Part shown: one piece after another, positions 1-19,989 of the stretch
How the letters are laid out: each line of letters opens with the position of its first letter
Numbering within the stretch: position 1 is the stretch's first letter
Assembly: GCF_020085105.1 (NCBI RefSeq)
Contig: NC_058042.1
Span: forward strand, 10,243,501-10,307,500
Origin: Siniperca chuatsi
Lineage: Eukaryota > Chordata > Actinopteri > Centrarchiformes > Sinipercidae
DNA length: 64,000 bases
Reading direction: 5' to 3'
Made by a program: the position numbers and the translations under genes
The notes under the pieces: model-generated
What the model was told of the DNA's origin: nothing
What the model saw: the letters and a program-made list of their open reading frames with translations, nothing else
Database searches by the model: none

Positions 1-1809
1 AGTTACGAAGCTGCATGGATGAGGAAAACAGCAGGTGAGCTGCTCAATTATAGATTTCCATGATGTTTATCCACAAATTCAGAAAGGCCTGCTTTCTTTT
101 GTTTGTGCTAAAGGGAAACACTGCTGACATTCAGCTTTAAAATATATAATGTCCTGTCCAATGTTTTGTCCTGTTTTATGAAATATACACTCCTGTCTCC
201 CTGACCCAGAAACACAAAATAACAGTTTTTCTGTGATGTCACACCAGCACAGGAATCCATCAACAATCAATGAGTGGTATCATTTTTTTTCTTGATGGCG
301 ATACATACAGCATACACTGTTAATAGGTCAGAACTGATAGTACTGCTACAAATATAAGGTTAACGCTGTTGTTCATATTCAGAATAGTACCACGAGACCT
401 CAAGAATCAAGTTTAATAATAGGTATATCTACACATATAATTGAAAAAAATTTGTTTTGTTTGACTTTCAACTGATCTTAATTGAGAACATACTGTATGT
501 CTGTATTACTCTTTTATTTACATGCATATACTGATGTAAACACATCTTAAACACCATCAAAAACATTCATGACTTCAGTTGTTTTCTAGATTTTGTTGTT
601 GTCTGGTGTTAGTCTAATGTGATAAAAGACATGTTAATCAATTTGTGAGTGATAACATGTTCCAGTGCTGTATCTGAATAGTGGTCATGGGGCTACCCTT
701 TTATTTACATTTAAATCACAGATTGTGCCCTTAGGAATACGCTCAAGAGTAGTAGGCCACTCCAACAGCAAGACATGCCAGCCCACCACAGAAATGGGCA
801 ATCTGCATGCAAAATAAGAATGCATTTGGGTGCACAGGTAATGCCGGGACAAAATCACTCACCCTCCACCGCGGAGACCTGGGTACAATCCCTGATACTG
901 ATACCTTTGGCTTGGTCGTGCATTCCCAAAAAACCCACCAAATTTGCCAGTGCTTGTGGATGGGAAGCCAGTGAGGGGCTCATGTCCTTGTTGCTGCACT
1001 AGCGGCCCCTATTGGCTAGTTACAACACCTGCATGGAGTGGGGTGGGATCTGGGGGACTTTACACGCACTGCATGGCTGATGACACCGGCAATGGCAATA
1101 GCACTGAGATAAGTGCAGTACAAGAGAATTGGCTATTCCAGAGTGGGCAGAAAAAAATAGGACAAATAATAAATAATCAAAGAAAATATAAAGAATGTTA
1201 TTAGATGTTGCTATCATCTGTCACTAGCAAACAAATCTGCTGTAGAGGAGCTTTATTTCTTACATTATCATAAAATTATCTAAAAAATTATTCTACCATC
1301 CGGTGGAGTGTATGAAAGATTGTTTAGACCTCAAATAATGACTGATAGTTACTATATGAAGCAAACTGATAACAGTTTCCCATTTTCTAAATGGTTTGCT
1401 AAATGTCAAGCCAAACCCTAAAATAACACACAAGAGACACTGCAATCAAAGTGTTGTGTTTATAGGTTGCCAAGACACAGTTGTATGGCTACAGTGGATG
1501 CCTGGTGATTTACCACAACAGCAGATTCTCATGAGTGTGTGTTTCACTTGAGATCAGATCAACACACACAGAGATACATACATGTACAGTATGCACAGTT
1601 TATCAGACACCTTATAGGATAAGCAAAACACCTCAAGTGCACTGAGTTCTGTGTCTGGTTTGATGACAAAAGGAGAAGATAACCAAACGGGCTACTGGGA
1701 GGAATTTCAGGCACACAGCAGTTTTTTTGGTGGCTTGTCTCTTGCCATGTCATAGCGGTTTCAGATCAGAGGTCTCTGTTGAAAGAGAAGCTGTCATTAT
1801 TTTATGATG
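1..1809. other. Non-coding spacer upstream of the USP50-type gene
   Basis: Apart from the SINE-like repeat at 828-1000, no coding exon, RNA gene or clear promoter was recognised here. Reading frames are short and carry no family motif. Non-coding 5' exons and the promoter of the downstream gene may lie here, because a splice-acceptor-like tract sits at 1810-1820. Confidence 0.5.
828..1000 (+). repeat. SINE-like, tRNA-related repeat (degenerate copy 1)
   Basis: A stretch with CACAGGT, a CACTCACCCTCCACCGCGGAGA core, and a degraded RNA polymerase III B-box-like GGGTACAATCC, followed by GGGAAGCCAGTGAGGG. The last motif and the order of blocks recur at 41295-41440, so this is a dispersed family. 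The tRNA origin is inferred from the box-like motifs, which are better preserved in the second copy. Confidence 0.5.
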
Positions 1810-1835
1810 GCTTTTTCTTAGACCAAGAGGCTAAG

Positions 1836-3091
1836 ATGAAGGCCAAGGCTTTGTCAGTGAGAGAGTGTACCTGGATGTCAGAGGAGTGCCACCTAGTGGA
1901 TGAGCTGCATGGAGACTCCAAGAGGGACGGCCTGTGTTTACCAAACATCTTCAGGTCCAAAAAAGTGAAGCCGCTCACTACGATTCAGACTGGACCCACT
2001 TACCAGGTCTACTATACAGCCAGGGAGCTTCTGCTGGAGGTGCTGGACAGAGGGGCCGTCCGGGAGCTGATCAGGAGAGCTGCCAGTGTGAAGGCAGGAG
2101 CTAACCGTCCGTCATACAGCCAGAGCAGAGAGCAGAGTGCAGATCTCTCTGAAGGGGAGTATGCTGAGGCGTTAACATGGTTCTCTATCGTCCTACAGAG
2201 CGGTCTGTCTGTAGGAGAGAACTGCAGCTTTGGCTCTGAGCTGACCCTAAAACTGGATGGATGGCAGGGTGTTCTGAAGAGAAACAGCTTCCAGACCAAC
2301 CTCTTGTCTCTGACCAGACTGGAGGATGGAGACAAGTTGGAAGCCCTCTCTGCTTTCTGTAGCCACGTAACCAGACGCTACCAGGCCTTATACACACCTG
2401 GTCACAACCTGGCTGTGAAGAAATACCAACTTTCCTACGGGCAGGGTCTGTGCTCTCTCCATCTTGCCCTCCTCTGTGACATGAGCTCGGGGTTAATCTG
2501 TAACATCTATTTGTACTGTCCAGAGCAACTCCTGAGGCAGAGCGGGAAACCTGTAGTTGAGCAGGTGGTCGGACAACTGCTGAGACCTTTCTGCAGCCAT
2601 AGATACACGGTTCAGCTGGACAGCTCTGCTTGGATGGAGGGCAGACTCACTGATATCTTCTCTGGCTTAGGGGTGGATCTTCATTTTGTTCCAACTGTTA
2701 AAAGGCCAGTCTTGGACCCAACATCACCTCCATCTCCACCAGTCATGCCGCATCAGCTCCAACGAACATCTGAGGACTCACTGTGTCAACTTGCAGCCCA
2801 TCTGCAGGGCTGGACCGGACCTGCTCTGTTTCCTCTGTCAGACCTGAAAGGATCAGTGGCAGATGTGTTTCTCCCAGGCCTCTGGGCGACGCTACACATC
2901 ATCTGCATCAACACATTTATGCTCCATACTCTGCAGAGCCAGGGCTCAGGCAGGCAGGTCCACCTGACAGAGTTCACCAGGACTCTGGCCTCTAAGCTGG
3001 CCGTGGACAGCAGCATCACAGTGCCTGTTCTGCAACAGCTAAACAGCAGTTCATACCAAGAGAAGAGTTTAACAAATCTTTCCAAGCAAAG
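1836..3091 (+). other. piggyBac-transposase-derived exon (domesticated, catalytically broken)
   Basis: This single large exon encodes about 418 residues without a stop. Recognisable piggyBac landmarks in order: an N-terminal helical block ([10 protein letters not shown]), [14 protein letters not shown], the strand [18 protein letters not shown], the block [11 protein letters not shown], a late [10 protein letters not shown] helix and [10 protein letters not shown]. The Asp that normally follows LYTPG...V is replaced by Lys (K195). The second catalytic Asp seems kept (D262). The region that would carry the third Asp is shortened and no equivalent was found. No terminal inverted repeats or TTAA flanks were identified. 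The exon ends in a GTTAGT donor at 3092 after two bases of an Arg codon, and the USP acceptor exon at 3982 supplies the third base. A weak alternative is an independent piggyBac-derived gene using the stop at 3159-3161 and the AATAAA near 3361. Confidence 0.72.
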
Positions 3092-6000
3092 GTTAGTCTT
3101 ACCGTTCGTTCTAGTGTTTCAATTCAAGATAATAATAGCCTTCATGATATTAAATGTTTGAAAAAAACAACAACTAAACAAACAGAAAAAAGGACAGCAA
3201 AAACAGTGGTACAGTGATAACTATTTTTGATCTGATCTCGAAAATATTTGTATCAAGGCTAACTGTGGAAGACTCTGTTATTTTGAATTGAATTCAATTA
3301 ATTTCAGTGCAACTTTAGTTGATTTCAATTCAATATGACTGTTCGAGTTAATCTACAACAAATAAACAATGGAGTGTGGAATTAAGTTCTCATCATTTAA
3401 TTAAGACACCGTTGGGCAGTAATGTATGTGCTATTAATACAGATTCTAACAGTATATTATGTACAAAGTGCAAGTGAGGAGTAAGAAGATACAGTACACT
3501 GTATATAAAAGGTAACAGTGCAGTACTCTATCAGTGTAAACTGGGTTGATATTTTTAATATCAGCTGCAACTAATGATTATTTTCATTAATAATTAATAT
3601 GATTATATAATTATTTTTTCAATTAATTGATTATTCATTTGGTCAATAACATTTCAGAAAATAGTGAAAAAGCCTGTCACAATTTCCCAGATCCCAAGGT
3701 GACATCTTCAAAATGCAAATATATTCAATTTACAATTATTTAAAACAGAAAATACTCAGTCGAAAAGCTGGAGCCAGCAAATGTTTGACATGTTTGCTTG
3801 ATAAATTACTTAAATGCTTAATTATCAAATTTGTTGTAAATTAATTTTCTGTTGATGAACTAATCAACTGATCTATTCAACTATAGAAAACATATTTACG
3901 GTTTTTAATTTTGTGACTACTATATTAAATTATGATACAATGCACAGGAATAAGGTTATGGTTTTGTCACTGGTCTTGCAGGACAAATACTATGAACTGT
4001 GGTCAGATGATGGAAAATGAGAAACGAGGTCGGAGTTCTGCAGTGAGGCTGCAGAGGTGGAACAGACCAGGAGTGCGCGGTTTGGACAACTCCGGCAACT
4101 CCTGCTACTTAAACGCTGTGTTACAGTGTCTGTGTTCCACTGTGCCCCTCGTGGAGCACCTCCTTAATCACGACACTCGCAAAGAGCTGGCAAGGTAAGA
4201 CCACCCCACCATCTCTTTCTGACTCACTTGAATGTTGGCAGTCATGTTTTCCCACTGGTTTAACCTCTGTTCCTGCAGGTCTAAGTGCCGGGTGGCTGAG
4301 GTGTTTGTGCGCCTGCTGGAGGAGATGTGGCTGGGAAGGAGCTCCAGCTGTGCACCTGTGGAGGCAAGGTCTGTGCTGTGCTCCATCCTCCCCCAGTTCA
4401 ACAACTACTCCCAGCAAGACGCCCAGGAACTGCTGCTCTTTCTCCTCAACGCACTCCACGACGACCTCAAAAAGGTGCAGCGACATCTATCACATCTGCA
4501 CCATCACTCATCACGTAGCTCTCTGTGGCAGATCACTACACCGACAGAAAGAGTAAATCTGTGTGTGTGTACCCGTTTACCAGGTTGCTAAGCGCCAGAT
4601 GCGTTCCTCAATGCAACAACAGAGACAAGACCAGAATAGAAACTGTGCCACTGCAGCGGGGGAGTCCACCATTGTCTCACATGTGTTTGAGGGCCAGCTG
4701 AGCTACATGACCCTCTGCATGCACTGCGATCACCAGGCACACAGCACACAGACCTTCACTGTACTGTCACTACCAATTCCAACAGACATCATTAAGTGCT
4801 CCATTCAGGTACCTTTTAATAGTTGCAGGTGCTTGCAGCTCCCATTCAGCTTCCCATTAAAAACATCATCTGACTGTATGCACGTCATATTTTAGACATT
4901 GGTGGTCTTGTTCTGTGCTTTCTCACAATTCTGTCTTTATGTTGTGCAGGATTGCCTGTCACTGTTCTTCAAGCAGACTACCCTGTCCGGAGGAGAGCAG
5001 ATGCTGTGTTCAGTGTGTGGGCTGAGGAGAGAAACAGCAGTCCTCACTTGTATGGACAAACCTCCCGAGATCCTCATGTTGCACCTCAAACGGTGGGCCG
5101 AAACGTAACATTATCTGTTATCATTATAGTAAGGGTACATGTTTAATTGAACAAATGCACAAGATTTAAAACTTAAAACTTGAATCACTATTGATACAAC
5201 AATCTCACCTAAAAGGTCCACTTAGTAGCTGGTCTGGGACTTTCCATCATATCACATGATCTTCATAAGAACTTTGTCCAGTTGCAATAGAAATGTAAAT
5301 GTTCAAATTTCCATTTTCTCATTGCAAATTAATAACTTTTAGTTCATGTTGGCTTAAAAATTTAGTTTCAAACTTCAGTCTTGACCTTGAAAGCAGCAGT
5401 TGACAACACTATCTCATCTAATCATCATTCAATTTATGACTTACAGTTGAGTCGTATGATAATAAACATAATCAAATTAGCTGTGAACCAGAGCGCCTTG
5501 TTCAGCCTCATCAAAAACAAGACAGTTCCTGAATCTTTTCTACCTACAAAGTATAATTCTGCTAAAGAAACTTTGGTCTGCTCACAATGATAAACTTCTA
5601 TTTTGCCTTCTAATAGTCTGCTTTTGCTCTTTAGTTATGCATTCACAAAAAAACGTTATAAGTGTCATGACGACATTATACAAGCATGGATATTTATTAG
5701 ACTAATTGATAAACAAAAACCATTAATTTAAGCAGCCGTTCAGTGGGCAGAAACCATCTTGTTAATGAGAGAGGTCAGAGAAGAACTGCCAGACATGCGG
5801 AAGCTAAGAGAAAGACTATAAATACTCATTTGATGACATTTTAACTATGGATGATTTAACAGAGTTAACATTCATCAAGTGGTGGCCCATTAAGCGTTCA
5901 GTACACAAACTAACAGTGCCTTGAGCGTGTATTAATATTGAGCCACAGACCTTCACAACCTATCGTGTTTAGTCATGCATTAATTCAAGGAGAGTCATGC

Positions 6001-7232
6001 ATTCTTTATGCACTAAAATAAGCTACGTGTTCTATTACGAAGTGCTACTACGTCTAAATACCCGGGAGAGCTAATGTTGTGGGTATTATTAGCTGTAATA
6101 TTTTCTTAAATCAATGTGATCTTTATTTCTTCTGCAGGTTTGGTTGTAAGGGGAAGAATCAGGTGAAACTGAGGACTAATGTTGTGTTCTCCATGAAGCT
6201 CGATCTCACCACGTTTCTATCCAGCTCGGTACCTCACACCTCATATTCTTCATACCACCTATATGCTGTTGTGGTGAGTAACCACACACATATATTAGAA
6301 ACCCTAATTACTAAATGAATTGTTGAATCATTTTAAAAAGGTGAAATACCTTTTATCTGTCGCTAAATTGACAGCAGTAAATTTTATCAGCCAATAACGG
6401 CTGATTATTTAAATCTGGAAGGTGTAGTTAAGACAATTTTCGTATGTTTAACATTGTGTTGCTGCACCGTTGTAGTATGGGCCGATGTAATAGTCTCGAC
6501 CTAAAAATAACTTGACATGTAAAAACTGACAAAATCTGTCACCATTTAATTATTATTAGTTTTGCTAATAGGCTTTTCATTTTTTATAACATGAAAGCTT
6601 TGGTTCTGTGATTTTGTAGTTTATGGAGCACATCATTATTCCATATTTTCACATATTTTTTTGAGATGGCAATGGAGTTTTGACCTTGTTAACAATTTCT
6701 GTCTTTTCTATCTTTCCGGGGACTTTTCATCTAAATCAGTGGTTCTCAAACTGGAGGGGGGGCGTAGAGCGACTGTGGGGAGTCATTGATGTTGAACAGA
6801 CCTAAAGTTGCATGAATATGATTCATGTGGTGACATAAACAAACAAAAGTGCACTGATGCTAGCAAGGCTATTTTGCTAACCTGAATCTTGTTTATTTCA
6901 ATCGCCTGTATTGTTAGCGATTACTACAAATTAAATCCAATTTTGCTGGGGTGGGGGGGGGGCATTAATGTTAATTTTCTGAAGGGGGGTGTGACAGACA
7001 AAGTTTGAGAATCACTGATCTAATGAACTCTTTCCTTCTCTAGAACCATACAGGTCATCTGAACATGGGTCACTACACAGCTCTGTGTCAGAACGCCCTC
7101 ACCCAGGCATGGCACTGTTTTGACGACTCAGCGGTCAGAGAGGTACAAGACAGCCTTGTGCAATCTCCAAATGCCTACATGCTGCTCTACAGTCGCAAAC
7201 CCTTTCAAAAGCCAAACATCAATGGACTCTGA
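1836..7232 (+). CDS. usp50: USP50-type ubiquitin-specific protease with a piggyBac-transposase-derived N-terminal domain
   Basis: Predicted exons: 1836-3091, 3982-4194, 4279-4474, 4584-4808, 4950-5092, 6138-6273, 7044-7232; 785 residues, in frame throughout. Residues about 420-785 form a peptidase C19 (USP) domain: Cys box [12 protein letters not shown] with C460, QQDAQE block, two Cys-x-x-Cys zinc-ribbon pairs, HLKR, and the His/Asp box with H733 and D750/D751. Mammalian USP50 matches in length of this domain and in WLG, CSI/LQ and AYxLxYS motifs. Residues about 50-410 resemble a piggyBac DDE transposase and come from one exon. The ATG at 1836 is the first in-frame ATG, in good context, 16 bases after a splice-acceptor-like TTTTTCTTAG. 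The gene is tail-to-tail with USP8, as in mammals, and an AATAAA lies at 7403. Mammalian USP50 has been reported as catalytically inactive; here Cys, His and Asp are all present. The USP exons are secure. That the large first exon belongs to the same mRNA is inferred from matching phase and needs transcript evidence. Confidence 0.82.
3560..3885 (+). repeat. Dispersed teleost repeat, copy 1 (in intron 1 of the USP50-type gene)
   Basis: Begins GCTGCAACTAATGATTATTTTCATTAAT and continues with ATTTCAGAAAATAGTGAAAAA, GATGA/GGTGACATCTTC, AGCTGGAGCCAGC and a closing TAATTTTCTGTTGATGAACTAATC. A copy in the opposite orientation lies at 63357-63705. The same block order is a widespread fish repeat; its class is not decidable from this window. 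Confidence 0.7.
6737..7017. mobile_element. hAT-type MITE in the last intron of the USP50-type gene
   Basis: The 281-bp element starts CAGTGGTTCTCAAACT and ends AGTTTGAGAATCACTG, which are inverted copies with one mismatch. These are the terminal repeats typical of Charlie/hAT non-autonomous elements. The flanking 8-mers ATCTAAAT (6729-6736) and ATCTAATG (7018-7025) match at six positions and look like a decayed 8-bp target duplication. The element has no coding capacity. It ends only 26 bases before the last exon at 7044. Confidence 0.85.
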
Positions 7233-7402
7233 GCTCTTCCGACCAGCAGACCAAATCCATGAGGTCCATGGTGACAGTCGGACTCACGATGGTACTCTTT
7301 TTAAAGTGTAATTTGAATCTGATCCTCATCAGTGAACTTTTATCAGTCAGACAACATCGCTGATGATTGTTTTTCTGCTGGCTTCTCCATACCTGTACTC
7401 CA

Positions 7403-7408
7403 AATAAA
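7403..7408 (+). terminator. Poly(A) signal of the USP50-type gene
   Basis: An AATAAA hexamer about 170 bases after the stop codon at 7230-7232. It is the first canonical signal downstream. Confidence 0.65.
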
Positions 7409-7419
7409 CTTACAAGATC

Positions 7420-8969
7420 CAGCATTGACTTGCGTGCCGTTATTATAGCCATCGGTTGTAATGTTTATACAATATACTATATACACAACATATTTTTTGT
7501 GGCACCACTGTAGCCAATATATCCTGAAACAGTCATTCAGACACAAATGCAAACACTAATTTGAAGCAGTTTTAATAAATAGTCATATGAGTTGTTTGAG
7601 GTTAATATATTCGTTATATCCGAAACAATTTTTTTTAAGAGCATTACGAAATGAAATCAATGTGTACAAGTAAAAAGAAAAGGGATTATGAGCTCATGCT
7701 AGGCAATAAAACTGTACTCAGGAAGAAGAGTCAAATCCTGCCACCTCAGATCTCTGGTCCATTTATCAGTATACTTTGTGCTTGCTCTTGTCAGTCATTC
7801 AGTAAGTCAGGCAGCAAATGCACTAACGCACTCCCGTAAATGAATATAGTCAATTTCTCCCGTATTCATATTCTCTCGGGTCAGTACTGAACACAGAAAT
7901 AAAATCAATCAGACAAAATTCCAGCCTCCTAGAAACATGTTCCTTCAAAACCAGCATCACTGGTATAAGTAAAGAAGTTATCCCAGTAATTGTTCCTCTA
8001 AATACTTTTTTGTGGTTGAATATAATAATGTAAAGAGTTAAGTATGTTTAACAGAGAATAAAATCTACAACAAACTTTATAGAAGCAGGCAGGTTTTTCT
8101 GTCACTGGCTGGACCGAGCAAGACAGACAAGATCTCAGCATCACTATCATTTTAAAGCATTCTGAGTCGAGTATTAATGTCTGCTGTTAAACAATGTGTT
8201 ATACATAAACAACTTAAATTGATTGCATATTGTGTAAGTGCAAGATATAATAATAATGAACAAGCAACAATCTCAGTTCACACTTCTCTTTAGGAAGAAT
8301 GCAAAATTCAAAACACTCACAGTTTCTTCCATCCCCTTTAAGATCATGTTAAACATCAGAAGGCTATAGAGTTAAACCCCTAAAACACATGGTTTGTCTT
8401 TATGAATATGGTGGTACTATGATGGCTGCTACTTTCAAGAAAAAAAATTATAATTTGGTCACTTAACAGATAAACAGTATTTACATTTTTGAATGTGCAA
8501 CATCAGCATTGGTAAGTATGTACATGCCATCTAACTGTTAACCCTGGTGTACACACGTTAGAAGAAAGCTGAAGATCAGTTCTGCAATATGGCCATCCAC
8601 ACTGAGTGCAACAGAAATGACAGTTAAGAGCATCTGAACCAGCTGTCAGCCCTACAACACAACCATCAAGGTATAGAAGTCAGAGTAAAAGGAGTATCTG
8701 TTTAGTCTCTAGATTATCAGTAATATGAACAGATGGCATGTTTTAACAGGTATAAGGTCCTCTAGTAGCTGAAGCATTGCACAGTGAATCCTGCGCCTTT
8801 CTCAGATCTGCGACAGACCGGGATCTCATAGCCACTCGCTCGAGTACGTCCTTGCGTGCACATACACGACTAGTTAACCCGTGTACCAGGTCCTCAGAGC
8901 TGTGATTTTAAAAAGAAAAAAGCATCGTTGCCCTGGTGTAGTGTTCTCTCTTCGTGTCCTACAGCTCCA
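7420..8969. other. Spacer and probable USP8 3' UTR
   Basis: No coding exon was found between the ends of the two convergent deubiquitinase genes. Part of it is presumably the USP8 3' untranslated region read on the minus strand. A minus-strand ATTAAA (plus-strand TTTAAT at 7571-7576) is a possible far poly(A) signal, which would give a 3' UTR of about 1.4 kb. Confidence 0.45.
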
Positions 8970-19075
<10,106 letters not shown>

Positions 19076-19879
19076 CTTCGCGGATGTGTTCAGTCAGAGC
19101 TCACAAGCAGGCAACCGGTCTGTGCTGTACACAAGCTCTGGACATCTCTGCAAAAAAACGTTTGTAAAGTAAACACACGCTGCTTCTAAAACATTCAACA
19201 ATACCTGCTCCAAATCGCATTACTATTACTGAATAGCTAGCATTTAAGTTACTGTTAGCTTCCAATATTATCAGCAACGTCTCAGCGAGATACCAGTTAA
19301 ACGAAGTTTAGTTTTCACTTGCAGTTAGCTGTCATACATCATTTGAAAATGGTCACCATACGGATACATTAAACTAAAAACATGACATGTCGATGATACG
19401 TTTAGCTATCGCAGAATGTTGCTGTCACTGTTAGCAGCGTATTAGCCAACGTTATTTAGCTTGTGCTGGTAGTTAGCTGGCGCAGGATATGTCAACATGG
19501 ACGACAACAACATGGAATAGTTTTTGGCTAACACCGCGAACACCTGCTTTGACTAGGTGCCTGCTGGCCAGCTAATGGACAACTAAATTGACGTTATTCA
19601 ACAAAGAGCATAAACCAACCACTGGGTTAATATAAACACCGTTTAGCTAATTAAGTGTTAAATTAGCCTTGTTACCTTCCGTGTTAGCCAGCTAGGCTAG
19701 CTACGTTAGTTAGCAAGCTACGTTCTGAAGTCACGCAGTTTCTGCGAGCTATTTAACTACAACACAGGTTGTCACGGCTATAATCACGTTCAGCAGTAAA
19801 CAGATATCCTCTAGTAATAATGCCGACACATACAAAGTGGCCGATTGTTTGACAATATAACGTTAATTTAACAAATTAC

Positions 19880-19935
19880 CTCTTTCTGATCCGTTGCTTA
19901 CACTTAAGCTACTTTTTTTTGGACAGCTGATTCCC
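19880..19935 (-). promoter_or_regulatory. USP8 non-coding first exon and promoter edge
   Basis: On the minus strand a GAAAGAG/GTAATT splice donor is found at 19880/19879, and the second exon has a TTTTTTTGCAG acceptor at 19147/19148 before 72 bases of 5' UTR and the ATG at 19075. The transcription start is therefore placed near 19930. Just upstream (19938-19975) are several GGAA cores on the minus strand, compatible with an ETS-driven housekeeping promoter. Exact start is inferred. Confidence 0.5.
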
Positions 19936-19989
19936 GATTCCTTCTTCCTGTTCCTCTTTCTTTTTCTTCTTTTTTCAGATTTTGCGGCA

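Noticed and set aside
1779-1835. Non-ATG (TTG) extension of the piggyBac-USP50 frame upstream of 1836
   Set aside because: No ATG lies in frame there, and a splice-acceptor-like TTTTTCTTAG ends at 1820, so these bases are better read as intron and 5' UTR.
3092-3161. Reading frame continuing past the piggyBac exon to a stop at 3161
   Set aside because: The extra residues are hydrophobic and unlike piggyBac C-termini, a good GTTAGT donor precedes them, and the splice phase matches the USP exon. Kept only as the alternative model.
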